The notes beneath the pieces are model-generated. The model had not been told where the DNA came from. It did no database searches and worked only from the letters and a program-made list of their open reading frames with translations. A stretch of DNA of 64,000 nt. It comes from Candidatus Sericytochromatia bacterium. Lineage in GTDB: Bacteria > Cyanobacteriota > Sericytochromatia > UBA7694. Shown in pieces: positions 16,294 through 25,254 of the stretch. The DNA lies in NCBI GenBank assembly GCA_018780035.1, contig JADMKE010000004.1, forward strand, positions 1 to 64,000, read 5' to 3'. Within the stretch, counting starts at the first letter, position 1. Each line of letters opens with the position of its first letter. The translations under genes were made by a program, and so were the position numbers.

Positions 16294-16866
16294 ATGCAAC
16301 GCCAAAGCTCCAAAGCCAGCTCCAAATCTTCTTGCGCCAATGACTGGGCAGCGCCCGAGCTGCGCAAATTTGTGCGTTTTCATTCCCGGCGTTTGCCCGA
16401 TCACCACCGCCACCGTTTAGAGGTGCATGCGCGGGCTCTGGCTCCCCATTTGCCCCATGCCTATTTGGTCCAAGAACTCAGCCATTTGATTCAGCAATTC
16501 TCCGACGAGGAAAAATACCTCAGCCCAGAATTGCGCCGCCAATTTGACCCGCTCTCGGAGATCAGCCGCCGGGTCTTTGTGCGGGAGATCAAGCGCCTGA
16601 TGGAAATGAGCCCCGCTGAGCGTGAGGCCTATCTCGATGCCACTGAGAGCTTTCGCGGCGAACACGGTCTGGGCGATTGTGGCCCGGTGCAGCGCCAGGC
16701 CTTGCAGGTGCTGGGTCTGCAATACCCCTGCAGCCTCAACGAGATCAAACAGGCCTACCGCCGCCAAGCCAAACAGTTTCACCCCGACCAGGGCGGTCAG
16801 GCCGAGCGCTTCTTGCATTTGCAGCAGGCCTATTTAACCGCGATCAAGAGTCACCGCTTGGTTTAA
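16294..16866 (+). CDS. J-domain protein with C-terminal DnaJ domain
   Basis: 190 residues. A J domain occupies about 138-188: LGLQYPCSLNEIKQAYRRQA, then HPD at 163-165 in FHPDQGG, and FLHLQQAYLTAIK. The N-terminal 130 residues are charged and helical with no recognised family. J domains stimulate Hsp70 (DnaK) ATPase. Placing the J domain at the C-terminus resembles DjlA-like and several small orphan co-chaperones. The product is cytosolic by prediction. Confidence 0.8.
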   Translation: MQRQSSKASSKSSCANDWAAPELRKFVRFHSRRLPDHHRHRLEVHARALAPHLPHAYLVQELSHLIQQFSDEEKYLSPELRRQFDPLSEISRRVFVREIKRLMEMSPAEREAYLDATESFRGEHGLGDCGPVQRQALQVLGLQYPCSLNEIKQAYRRQAKQFHPDQGGQAERFLHLQQAYLTAIKSHRLV

Positions 16867-16896
16867 AGGCGGGGTTAAGACCATACGTTGACACGC

Positions 16897-17970
16897 CTAG
16901 CGAACAACCGTTTTGTAATCCCCTTTGGGGAGGGTATTGTAGATATTAAAAAGTGTTTTTCTCTTGCCCGTAGCCACGTCATAGAGGGCCAACTCATGAA
17001 TGGTATTGCGCTCGGCATCTTCGGCAATTCCTTGTACCGTCACAAACTGACTGAAGTCTGGAGAGAAGGCATCTGGGTCCAAAATTCTGCCATCGGTTAG
17101 ATAAGCGTTGATCTTATCCAGGTCTGGTCGCGGATTCCGCTGATGCTTTACGTAGTCATATTCAAAATATTCCAGGGGGGGAGAGCCTGTCTCCTTACCG
17201 AAGATCAGTTTGTTATCTGGAGAGATGCCCCAAAAGACCATGCGAATGCCAAAGGGTTTTTCCAGGGAAATGAGTTTTTCGATCTGGGTAATTTTGTTGT
17301 CTTGAAGCAAAGCTGTGGCGTAGGTTTTGGGCGGGTGTGGCTTTTCAGGCGTGTATCCAACACTGCCTGAAAGGATCAATCGTAAAACACCATTTCTCTC
17401 AAAAATCTGCTCAATCTTGTATTCAGGGATATTTTCGTCTTGGATAAATTTTTGAACGGATTCGTCTGGCTCAATTGCAATCTTTTCCTGGTTGGAACGA
17501 TTGAGTCTGATGAGCTTGTTTTGTTTATTAATATCTTTAAATAAAATAAAAAATTGCTCATTTAAATACATAGGGCAAGAGGGATTGGGGGTGTCAATTT
17601 TCTCATTTGATCCCGTTGTATTAAATAAATAGAAAAATAGCTCACTATCTTTAACATTTTTTGTTGAGAGTACATATTGTTTGTCAGAAAATAAACCACA
17701 ATAATATTGACTTTCTGAAATGAGCTTGATTTTATTTAAACTGAAATCAAATGTATACAATAAATGATCGCCATAAATATTATTGTTTATTTTTTTTCCG
17801 TACATATAATCTAAAACCAAAAACTTCCCATCTGGCGACCATTGAATTTGATTAACTTCCTGTAGATACTGCTTATAATCCCTTGGCCCAGTAGGCCCAC
17901 AACCTGAAAGCCCCAGCACCAGTCCCGCCAGTGACAAGGTCAATAATTCTTTGAGTAAACTTTTCTTCAT
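16897..17970 (-). CDS. Lipoprotein with WD40/TolB-like beta-propeller
   Basis: 357 residues; signal peptide ending LSGC (Cys24). It has propeller blade signatures such as VNQIQWSPDGKFLVLDY and, near the C-terminus, FSPDFSQFVTVQG. It is probably an envelope-anchored propeller. Its length, N-terminus and ending match the broken paralogue at 20476-21537. The start ATG overlaps (ATGA) the stop of a short remnant reading frame. The A/T-rich middle (17500-17850) differs from its neighbours. Confidence 0.7.
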   Translation of the reverse strand: MKKSLLKELLTLSLAGLVLGLSGCGPTGPRDYKQYLQEVNQIQWSPDGKFLVLDYMYGKKINNNIYGDHLLYTFDFSLNKIKLISESQYYCGLFSDKQYVLSTKNVKDSELFFYLFNTTGSNEKIDTPNPSCPMYLNEQFFILFKDINKQNKLIRLNRSNQEKIAIEPDESVQKFIQDENIPEYKIEQIFERNGVLRLILSGSVGYTPEKPHPPKTYATALLQDNKITQIEKLISLEKPFGIRMVFWGISPDNKLIFGKETGSPPLEYFEYDYVKHQRNPRPDLDKINAYLTDGRILDPDAFSPDFSQFVTVQGIAEDAERNTIHELALYDVATGKRKTLFNIYNTLPKGDYKTVVR

Positions 17971-18165
17971 CTCTCAAACGCCTTAAACGTCAGCCCAAAC
18001 AGCGTGGCATAAATCACCGTGTGACGCGGGTTTACATCAAAACTCTGCGGGTCAGGAAATTGAAGCCGGCGTTGAGGTTTCACTTTTTCTGAATCAGCCA
18101 GTGCCAGGGTATAGATGCGTAAATTTATAAAATCCAAAATGTAAATAGGGTTTTTCCTTTCCTCA
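17967..18165 (-). pseudogene. C-terminal remnant of a propeller-type lipoprotein gene
   Basis: An open frame of about 66 codons without a good start. It reads IYILDFINLRIYTLALAD, then PQRRLQFPDPQSFDVN, and ends TLFGLTFKAFER-stop. The stop TGA overlaps the next ATG. The same ending (TPFGMALKEFER-stop) recurs at 21534-21590 in the same position relative to a paralogous lipoprotein gene. Inferred to be decayed 3' ends of a tandem lipoprotein family. Confidence 0.5.
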
Positions 18166-18166
18166 T

Positions 18167-20476
18167 TTAAGGCACGGTTGTACTGGCGCTTTTGCCTGCC
18201 GGGTCGATGGAGTTGCCCGCTGGGTCAAAGATTGGGTTGATCACTTCAATACTAAGGACATCTCCCGTTTGCCACCAACGCCAATCACTGTTTGCCGACC
18301 AATTTTGGGCACCCGTGGCCAGACTGCTGGGGAAAGCCGTGCCGGGAGTCTCAATGCCCAGGGGTTTCCAGCCCAGAACCTCACCATCGCTACTCTCCAG
18401 CCGTAATTTAAGCTGGCTGCCATCGGCACTGGCCTGCACTTGCCAATTCCCTTCTTCGGGGCTATTGGTCTGCAACGCCAATTGCAGTTGGGTCGCCCAT
18501 TCAGGCGCACTGCGCAAGGCATGGCCTGCCAATGTGGCCATGCGCTGCGGCCCCAGTGAACCATCGCGGCGCACCCCCTGCCAGCGCAAAACCCAAGTTT
18601 GTTCGGGGCTGCTGCCTTGGCCAAAACCAGCAGGAATAGCCGCCGTGTTGACCCAGGTATAACTGGGGTAAAAGCCATTCACAGCCTGGCTGCTGCGGGG
18701 CGGATACAGTCTCACACTTTGGCGGCTGGCATCGTCGCTGTCATAGCGCGCTTCACCGCCCAGGGCTTTCCACGTGGTGTTGAGGATTTCTGAACCCCCA
18801 CGGGTCATTTTGAGCTTGTAATTGGCTGCCGTTTTACGCCCCGTGACATTGCCCAAATTGCCAGGATATTCTGCCGGGGAACGGGTTTCGCTGCCGGGCA
18901 ATCCCGGTGCCAGCATGTCGATCATGCCGCCTGCGATCAGGTATTTGTAGGTCTGGATCGCCATAATTTCGCTAAAATTGAGGCGCAGTGAGGCTTCGAG
19001 CGGTTGAAGGGAGAGCAGGCGGGGTGCATCATCATCTGTTGGGATCGTGTATTTATAAAAATCTGAAGCCTGAGTGGGGTTGTTATAAACAAAATGTTTT
19101 TCCGTTCGCGCATTGCCCGCTAGATCACGAAGGCTTCGGTTTTTGCCTTCGGGGTCCACAAAGGCTAATCCGTGCGGAGTAGTGCTAGCATTTACATTAC
19201 TAAAGAGCTGTATTCCAGGCTTAAAAGAGATACCTACTTCGCTGTGTTCTGCATTCCATTGAAATTTTAAATTCTGGGGTGTGATTACCAAACTGCTATC
19301 TGAATTCGGTTGAGTTGGCTCCCAAAGACTAAACAGATAATTATATTTATTATCATCGCCAGAATAATAAAATTTCTGTAAAACCCGTATCCAAAGACTA
19401 GAATCCATACGTGAGACAATATAGAATTTTTTCTCAATATCTCCTGTTTCAACAGGTTCACTGAAACGGAGTGAGAATTCAGGAGAAAATTTATTGGAAT
19501 TACTCTTAAATCCAACGAATTCAACTTCAGGGCGGTCATCCAAAAATAGTTCTGGATGATGGCTGTAATCAGTCCCATCACCCCCAAAATCAACATTAAA
19601 TGTATCTGGATAATTAGGGGCAATGGGTGATTTATAATTTCTCAAACTAAAACTGCGGCTGGCAAAGCCTGCTTTACTCACCTTTAAAACATGGTCAAGT
19701 CCAGAACGGCCTCGAAAAATGTATTGACCCTCTGTTCCTGTCATCAATGTTTGAGTAAGACCGTTTCCAACAAATTCTACTTTAACACCGCTCATGGGCT
19801 TGCCTGATTGGTCGTAAATGACTCCACTCACTCCAGGACAGACTCCCATATCTGGATGCTCAATATACAGATAACAAGGATCTTTACTTGTGGGCGTTGG
19901 CACAGGTGTGGGTTGCTCTGGGGGACAGGCAATCAAACGAGGCTTAAAAGGATCTGTGGAATCAATACATTGAAGCGCAGCACTCGGCGTTACAGAAACA
20001 CTTGGCAATGGAACGGGTGAAAACGGCAAAGGCGCAACAGGCGTGGGACTGGGTGTCCTAGAGGCATTTACTGTGGGTGCAACAGAAGGTAAAGATGAAG
20101 GTCTGGGTATCTCTGTCACAGTTGGCGATTGAACAGGTGACACCGATGCCGCGGGTATACTCGCTCCCTGAAGCCCTTGGCAAGAAAACGATGATAACAC
20201 AATAAAAAAAGATAGAGTTATTTTATAGATGTTTTTTCTGATTAATGCCATAAATAAAGACCGAACCGTCTCCGCCGTTCCATCCGCAGTCACCTTTGCC
20301 TGATAGCCAAAACCAAACTTCCCTAGCGCTGATTGAATGGAAAAATCTTGTTTGTGATCAGCAACAATGGGTTTGCTTTTGTTCTGATTTGGATTTGAAA
20401 CAGGAGAACAGGCAAGAAGGAGAAATTTACCGCTCATAATAAGGCATAAAAATTGAAAGAAAAGTTTCTTTTTCAT
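18167..20476 (-). CDS. Large lipoprotein with carboxypeptidase-regulatory-like domain, N-terminal fusion
   Basis: 769 residues in one frame. There are two lipoprotein signals: residues 1-23 (LLLAC) and 76-99 (MALIRKNIYK...SSFSC). A Pro/Ser/Thr-rich linker follows (about 105-190). Then comes a CarboxypepD_reg-like domain (about 215-285: GVSGVIYDQSGKPMSGVKVEFVG). The rest is beta-rich, with FSPEFSLRFSEPVETG and a DDDAPRLLSLQP Ig-like boundary. The upstream 75 residues look like a leftover of another lipoprotein joined in frame. The native start may be the internal ATG at 20251, which lacks a clear SD. The upstream ATG at 20476 overlaps the preceding frame's stop as TAATG. Confidence 0.6.
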   Translation of the reverse strand: MKKKLFFQFLCLIMSGKFLLLACSPVSNPNQNKSKPIVADHKQDFSIQSALGKFGFGYQAKVTADGTAETVRSLFMALIRKNIYKITLSFFIVLSSFSCQGLQGASIPAASVSPVQSPTVTEIPRPSSLPSVAPTVNASRTPSPTPVAPLPFSPVPLPSVSVTPSAALQCIDSTDPFKPRLIACPPEQPTPVPTPTSKDPCYLYIEHPDMGVCPGVSGVIYDQSGKPMSGVKVEFVGNGLTQTLMTGTEGQYIFRGRSGLDHVLKVSKAGFASRSFSLRNYKSPIAPNYPDTFNVDFGGDGTDYSHHPELFLDDRPEVEFVGFKSNSNKFSPEFSLRFSEPVETGDIEKKFYIVSRMDSSLWIRVLQKFYYSGDDNKYNYLFSLWEPTQPNSDSSLVITPQNLKFQWNAEHSEVGISFKPGIQLFSNVNASTTPHGLAFVDPEGKNRSLRDLAGNARTEKHFVYNNPTQASDFYKYTIPTDDDAPRLLSLQPLEASLRLNFSEIMAIQTYKYLIAGGMIDMLAPGLPGSETRSPAEYPGNLGNVTGRKTAANYKLKMTRGGSEILNTTWKALGGEARYDSDDASRQSVRLYPPRSSQAVNGFYPSYTWVNTAAIPAGFGQGSSPEQTWVLRWQGVRRDGSLGPQRMATLAGHALRSAPEWATQLQLALQTNSPEEGNWQVQASADGSQLKLRLESSDGEVLGWKPLGIETPGTAFPSSLATGAQNWSANSDWRWWQTGDVLSIEVINPIFDPAGNSIDPAGKSASTTVP

Positions 20477-21537
20477 TAGGGTATATCCTTATTCGGTAAG
20501 TCTGACATAACAAATAAAAGAGATTTTGCTTGGGTACCATCAGGATTTGAAATAATTAATTGGGTATTGAGGGGATTGATTGTGTCTTGTTGGGTATAGG
20601 CAACTTTTTTAAAGTCTGGAGAGAAAATAGCTTTGTAAATGGGGTTTTTTAATGCCGTTAGAATAGGCTGTGAGATATCTGAGCGCAAAGAAACTATTTT
20701 ATTAGCAAGATCGAACTCATAAATGGCTGTATCAGAACGTTGAAAATACACAATGGTATGTTCATTTTTCCAGCCTAAAAATGTGACTTCATGTAAATGT
20801 CCTTGTTCTTGTGGGTTATCTTTGTCAAAAGAAATGGACTTGAACACAATGGGTTGAGCAATCGTACCTGTTTCAGAGTCAAGTTCTGCAATGAAATGTT
20901 GATAGTTCGAATCTGATTTAGACAAAATTCCACTGAAATAAATTTGATTTTTATAGGGAGAGCAGGCAAAAGGGTTTGTCATGTTCAGCCTTTGATTGGC
21001 AGGAGTTCCATCTTCCCAAGATAAAAATTTAAGCTTATCAAAAGAGCTACCAGTGTTTTTATTAAGAGAACCCAGTCTTATATTCATTTGTGAGCTAGCT
21101 AGAATATATAAATTTCCATTCAAAATACATGTATGGCCAAAATAATCCTGATTTTGATCTTTGTTAAGATTCAGGAGTATTTGCTGTGCTTCTTGATCAT
21201 TTAGTTTTACTGAATAAATATTTAAGCGCCCTCCTGTAATAATCTCTGGGTAAGGAGCCCACTGGTGTCAGTAATAAGGAGAGCTACTTTCAGGATTAAA
21301 CTGAACGCGTTTTAAACCCGTACCATCCACGTTAATGACATACAGGCTGCTGCGATAAAAAGAGATATTGTGGTTTGTTTCTTTATCATTTTCATACATA
21401 AAAGCCAGCTTTTGACCATCAGGAGACCAGGCCAGATTTGTAATCTGTTGTTGGGTAGGAATAAAATCATTGGGACCCCATCCACACGAAAACAACAAAA
21501 CAGATAATAAAAACAGTTGATTAAAACGTTTAATCAT
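20476..21537 (-). pseudogene. Propeller lipoprotein gene broken by one in-frame TGA
   Basis: Reading from ATG 21537 gives a lipoprotein signal (LLFSC), then ITNLAWSPDGQKLAFMY. A TGA follows at 21270-21268 (codon 90). The same frame then continues open for a further 264 codons to a TAA at 20478-20476. Full length without the stop is 353 codons, against 357 for the intact paralogue at 16897-17970. The two parts look like one gene interrupted by a nonsense mutation (or a sequencing error). A possible reinitiation ATG is at 21123. The TAA overlaps the next gene's ATG (TAATG). Confidence 0.75.
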
Positions 21538-21590
21538 CTCTCAAACTCCTTCAACGCCATCCCAAACGGCGTGGCATAGTGAGTGCCCTT
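21534..21590 (-). pseudogene. Short C-terminal lipoprotein remnant
   Basis: Nineteen codons after an in-frame TAG read KGTHYATPFGMALKEFER-stop. They match the ending of the remnant at 17967-18165. The stop overlaps the ATG of the next lipoprotein as ATGA. Confidence 0.45.
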
Positions 21591-21626
21591 CTATTTGGTA
21601 CACAACACAGAAAGAATTTGAACATC

Positions 21627-22502
21627 TCATTTTCCACTGCCTGCTTGCCCGTCCGGGGGCGGGGGACACCCCTCTCTTTTCGGAAAGTCGATTTTAATGG
21701 GGGCAGCAGTTAAATACTCACCTGATTTAAGCTTGATTTGAGGGTTTATGTACCAAGTATTACCAGAATATTCAGTGCATTTTGAAAGTGATTTTTCAAT
21801 AATAGGATTTTCTTGTTTTGAATAGGGACTTCTTCCTACTAAATCAAAAGAATTTTCTTGTAAATCAATCTGTTGATTGATAAATTTATCTGCGAGAATA
21901 CTTGATGTAATAAAATAATAAATATAATCAATTTCATTTTTAGAGATACAAGAAGAAGAGATATCAAGTTTAAAATCTTCTTGATTTATATTTTTTATAT
22001 TTAATTGAGGAAGGCAATTTAAATTTAACTTATTTAGTGATTTAAATTCTTGAATCGTATTAATATCATAAGGATTATATATATTGTTTTTAGTTCTTAT
22101 AATTTGACCGGATTTAAGGTTTGTTTCGCTAAAATAATACAATCCATTAAGCCATTTATGTTTTTTTTTATAAGGAGCAGTCAGACTTCTTGAACGCAAT
22201 ACATGACCACCTCTATCTAAAAAAGAAGTGTAATAATCAACACTCTTGATTTCTTTCGGTTCTGAGCAAGGGTGATAAGTTTCTAATATTACAGAGTCCT
22301 CATCACTTCCTGCCAAAGCGTAAATCTCAGGCAAACAGGCCAGAAACTGGTCTGTTTCTGAAAGTGGGCTTGAATTGGCTTGAGCATTATCTGGCGGCAG
22401 ATTGGGCAAGGCATTGTTTTGAAGGGAACAAGCGCTAAAAAGCCCCCAAACGAGCAGAATTAAAACCCAAATAAAGAGCGCTGGTTGTTGAGACTTTTTC
22501 AC
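21627..22502 (-). CDS. Cys-containing lipoprotein of unknown function
   Basis: 291 residues. The signal peptide ends LFSAC (Cys25). The mature part has several Cys (LACLPE, YHPCSEP, LNCLPQL, SSSCISK, SKCTEYS, EGCPPPP), consistent with disulfides outside the cytoplasm. No family recognised. Base composition is A/T-rich in the middle (21840-22150), as in other lipoprotein genes of this cluster. The C-terminus ends in a Pro/Gly tail (PPPPDGQAGSGK). Confidence 0.6.
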   Translation of the reverse strand: MKKSQQPALFIWVLILLVWGLFSACSLQNNALPNLPPDNAQANSSPLSETDQFLACLPEIYALAGSDEDSVILETYHPCSEPKEIKSVDYYTSFLDRGGHVLRSRSLTAPYKKKHKWLNGLYYFSETNLKSGQIIRTKNNIYNPYDINTIQEFKSLNKLNLNCLPQLNIKNINQEDFKLDISSSCISKNEIDYIYYFITSSILADKFINQQIDLQENSFDLVGRSPYSKQENPIIEKSLSKCTEYSGNTWYINPQIKLKSGEYLTAAPIKIDFPKREGCPPPPDGQAGSGK

Positions 22503-22755
22503 GTAAACTTTAAGTCCTCTTGAGATACTTTTCTGATAGTATCACCGCCGTCTTGAAAATAGAAGCCAGGCAATGGCTTAAAAAGGGGTTTAAAAATTTT
22601 GTTTATGTATTTTTATTGTCATGATTTCGACATGAAAATTCCCCAAAGACAGGGAGAAATTAAGCGACTGTTTTGCTTCTTACAGGCCGAGCAAATAACT
22701 CACCGTATCTGCGATTTCTTTCTGAATGCGATCAGGCTGAGTTTTAGCTCTGAGG

Positions 22756-23817
22756 CTATCCTGGCGACTTCTGCGGCAGTGGCCCGTATCTCTCCCGGTA
22801 CTGCTCTTCGTAGGTGCGTTCGATCTTTTTGCGGATCTCTTCCCGATTTTTTTGACTGACCGGCGAAAACATCTGCCAAAGCACGGCAAACAGCAAGAAA
22901 GTGATCCCACCCAGGAGCAAATAGGTGCGGTATTTGGCCGGCAGGGGCTCGGTCCAGACATTTTTTTGGACCTGCAAAGACGTTGGCTTGCCCGCTTTGA
23001 GGGCCAAGAGGTCTGTCTGCAAGGCCTTGGCATCGGGGTAGCGGTGTTGCCAATCGGGGGCGATCATCTTTTCGAGCACGTCGGCAAAGGCCTCAGGCAA
23101 TTTTACCCAGGGGCGAAAGTTCAATTGCAGCCCTGTGCTCTCCAGCTCTTCAGGCGCTTTGCGGGTCAGGGCGTAGATCAGGGTCACGCCCAGGCTGTAG
23201 ATATCTGAAGCTGGATAGGCCTTGCCTTGGAATTGTTCAGGGGCCATATAACCAAAGGTACCTACAACTGTTGAACCCCCTGCCTCGGTGGCTGGATTGA
23301 GGGTGTCGCGTACCGCGCCAAAGTCAATCAAATGGGGCTGATCGCGGTTGTCGATAATAATATTACCGGGTTTGATATCCCTGTGAATCAAAGGCGGGGA
23401 AAATTTTTGCAAATAGACCAGGATTTCTGTCAAAGAAAGGGCCAAATCGAGGACGTGTGAGTGTGTGAAATTGCCTTTTTGCTTGAGCCACTGTTCCAGA
23501 GATTGACCAGGAACATAACTCTGGACCAAACACAGGGTCTGATCTTGCTGAATATACTCCAGGAATTGAGGAATCTGAGGATGAGAAAGGCCTTGCAGCA
23601 CCTTGGCCTCGCGCTCAAAGAGTTCGAGGCTTTTCCAGTCTTTTAAGCGGTCCCAGGCCAAGACTTTGACCACACAGGCCAAGCCATCGCTCTCGCGCCG
23701 GGCCAGATAGCTGCTGCCAAAGCCCCCACTGCCCAGCAACGATTCAATCGGGTAGTTGGGCAAGCTCGGCGCGTTTGAGTTGGCATTCATCAGGTCTTGC
23801 GCGGGAGACTCCTGCAT
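22756..23817 (-). CDS. Ser/Thr protein kinase with C-terminal membrane helix
   Basis: 353 residues. Kinase domain about 22-265: glycine loop GSGGFG (29-34), VVK Lys51, HRDIKPGN (145-152), DFG (165-167), GTFGYMAPEQFQGKAYPASDIYSLGVTLIYALTR. All catalytic residues are present, so it should be active. One helix follows (about 293-312, YLLLGGITFLLFAVLW), then a charged tail. ATG 23817 or ATG 23790 may be the start. The TnpB element begins within a few bases of ATG 23817, so the upstream promoter or a longer N-terminus has been displaced. Confidence 0.85.
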   Translation of the reverse strand: MQESPAQDLMNANSNAPSLPNYPIESLLGSGGFGSSYLARRESDGLACVVKVLAWDRLKDWKSLELFEREAKVLQGLSHPQIPQFLEYIQQDQTLCLVQSYVPGQSLEQWLKQKGNFTHSHVLDLALSLTEILVYLQKFSPPLIHRDIKPGNIIIDNRDQPHLIDFGAVRDTLNPATEAGGSTVVGTFGYMAPEQFQGKAYPASDIYSLGVTLIYALTRKAPEELESTGLQLNFRPWVKLPEAFADVLEKMIAPDWQHRYPDAKALQTDLLALKAGKPTSLQVQKNVWTEPLPAKYRTYLLLGGITFLLFAVLWQMFSPVSQKNREEIRKKIERTYEEQYRERYGPLPQKSPG

Positions 23818-23821
23818 TCAT

Positions 23822-25104
23822 GCCGGAGAGGCAGAGCGCATCCGGTGTAAGCCGGACGTGTCTTTTCCACACTCCTTTCTATGTGTATTTTGTTGAATAC
23901 TTTGTGATATTATATGAACATGATTATTCAGCGAACGATTAAACTTAGATTGCGTCCAACACCTGAGCAAGCGTCTATTCTGACTCAGGCAATTCAAGCA
24001 TATACAGACTCTTTTAACCAAGTCTCTGCTTATGGTTGGACGCATAAAGTGTTTAATGGTATCGAATTGCATAAAGCCACCTATCGTACTCAAAGAGAGC
24101 TGTTTGCTTTGCCTTCTCAATTGGCTATTTCTGCCAGAATGAAAGCAACTGAGGCATTGGTTTCTGTCAAAGCACTTTTGCGCAAAGGGAAAAAAGCGCA
24201 TCAACCGCAATCTCTGCGCTGCCCGATTCGCTATGACCAGCGTTCGTATGGACTTTGGTTTGACAGAAGCGAAGTCTCTCTGCTGACTTTGCAAGGCCGT
24301 TTGAGAATCACATTTACGATTGCCAAGCATTACCAGCAATACAAAACTTGGCAACGTTGCAGTGCCGATGTGATTCAAGACCGCAAAGGCAGATGGTGGC
24401 TGCATGTCGTCATGAGTAAAGATATTCAAGAAATTCCACCCAATGACACTGATGACAGTTTTGTTGGGGTTGATTTGGGGATTGTGAATCCTGCTGCAGA
24501 TAGCAGGGGACAATTTTATGGTTCTGAACATTGGGAAGAAGTGGAGCGAAAACATGCTGTTTTGCGTTCTGAGCTTCAGTCTAAAGGCACTCGCTCTGCC
24601 AAGCGCAAATTGAAGCGCACCTCTGGCAGACAGAGACGTTTCAGACGCGATTGTGACCATGTTCTGAGCAAACGACTTGTTCAAACGATGGAATCTGGGC
24701 AAACGCTGGTGTTTGAAAATCTGACAGATATTCGTGGCAGAGTCAAACTGAAAAAAGCCCAGCGTAAGCGGCTTCACAAATGGAGCTTTGCCCAATTGCA
24801 AACATTTGTGGAATACAAGGCGCAGGCTGTGGGAGTCAGTGTTGTTTTTGTTGACCCTCGTTATACCTCGCAGAAGTGTTCTCAGTGCAAGCATGTGTCT
24901 CGCTCCAATCGACCTGAACAGTCTGTATTTAAGTGTCGCGTGTGTAAATTCACCTGCCACGCTGACCACAACGCTGCGATTAATATTCGCGCCAATTACT
25001 TGCAATTTAAAGGGCTGTCTGTCAACCAGCCTATTGTAGCGACTCAAGGGGACATCTCCTTCGGTTAGTTACAAGCTCCGGCCTTCTAGGCCGGGGTCGT
25101 TGAC
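23822..25104 (+). mobile_element. Solo tnpB element (IS200/IS605 superfamily, IS1341-like)
   Basis: The left hairpin is TCCGG-TGTAAG-CCGGA (23841-23856). A right hairpin of CCGGCC-TTCTA-GGCCGG (25078-25094, extendable by G-U and C-G pairs) follows the tnpB stop. No tnpA is present, so it would need a transposase in trans. The flank to the left reads TTCAT, a plausible target/TAM pentamer. The right edge is probably just after GGGGTCGTTGAC. Boundaries are approximate. Confidence 0.65.
23914..25068 (+). CDS. tnpB: TnpB RNA-guided nuclease
   Basis: 384 residues, full length, with the whole RuvC set: Asp in VGVDLGIVNPA, Glu in LVFENLTDIRG, Asp in CHADHNAAINIRANY. The zinc ribbon is CSQC...CRVC (about 326-347). 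N-terminal helical domain MIIQRTIKLRLRPTPEQ; ATG 23914 or 23920 could be the start. It looks active. TnpB cuts DNA guided by an RNA from the element's right end and helps element retention. It belongs to the element inserted next to the kinase start and is unlike the first TnpB, which has an atypical Glu block. Confidence 0.93.
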   Translation: MNMIIQRTIKLRLRPTPEQASILTQAIQAYTDSFNQVSAYGWTHKVFNGIELHKATYRTQRELFALPSQLAISARMKATEALVSVKALLRKGKKAHQPQSLRCPIRYDQRSYGLWFDRSEVSLLTLQGRLRITFTIAKHYQQYKTWQRCSADVIQDRKGRWWLHVVMSKDIQEIPPNDTDDSFVGVDLGIVNPAADSRGQFYGSEHWEEVERKHAVLRSELQSKGTRSAKRKLKRTSGRQRRFRRDCDHVLSKRLVQTMESGQTLVFENLTDIRGRVKLKKAQRKRLHKWSFAQLQTFVEYKAQAVGVSVVFVDPRYTSQKCSQCKHVSRSNRPEQSVFKCRVCKFTCHADHNAAINIRANYLQFKGLSVNQPIVATQGDISFG

Positions 25105-25121
25105 CGGCGAATTATAACACG

Positions 25122-25254
25122 CCCTTCGACTTCCTTCGACTGGCTCAGGGACACGCTCAGGGCCCGGACTGGGGGGCATTCAGACCTCAAATGAAGCCGA
25201 TGCTAATGGCTCAAAATGGACGCTGACCCCAACGTTGACTGAGCGGAGTCGAAG
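25122..25254. repeat. REP-like inverted repeat
   Basis: CCTTCGACTTCCTTCGACTG and GGCTCAGGGACACGCTCAGG on the left are imperfectly mirrored by the segment 25234-25254 (GTTGACTGAGCGG, then AGTCGAAG). The CTTCGACT...CTCAG words are inverted, about 110 bp apart, between the TnpB element and the metal permease gene. Similar TGAGCGG/AGTCGAAG words occur inside the protease linker near 62038. Confidence 0.45.

Noticed and set aside
21268..21270. TGA as a recoded Trp or selenocysteine codon
   Set aside because: Other genes here use TGA as a normal stop (for example the overlapping ATGA stops), and no selenocysteine context was recognised; nonsense mutation or sequencing error is simpler.
22680..23053. 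Two short minus-strand frames at the end of the kinase
   Set aside because: They overlap the kinase tail in other frames. A real frameshifted kinase end cannot be excluded, but the kinase already has a natural stop after its membrane helix.
23818..25047. 409-codon open frame on the minus strand
   Set aside because: It is antisense to the well-supported tnpB and has no recognisable domain; the tnpB strand has the full RuvC and zinc-ribbon motifs.
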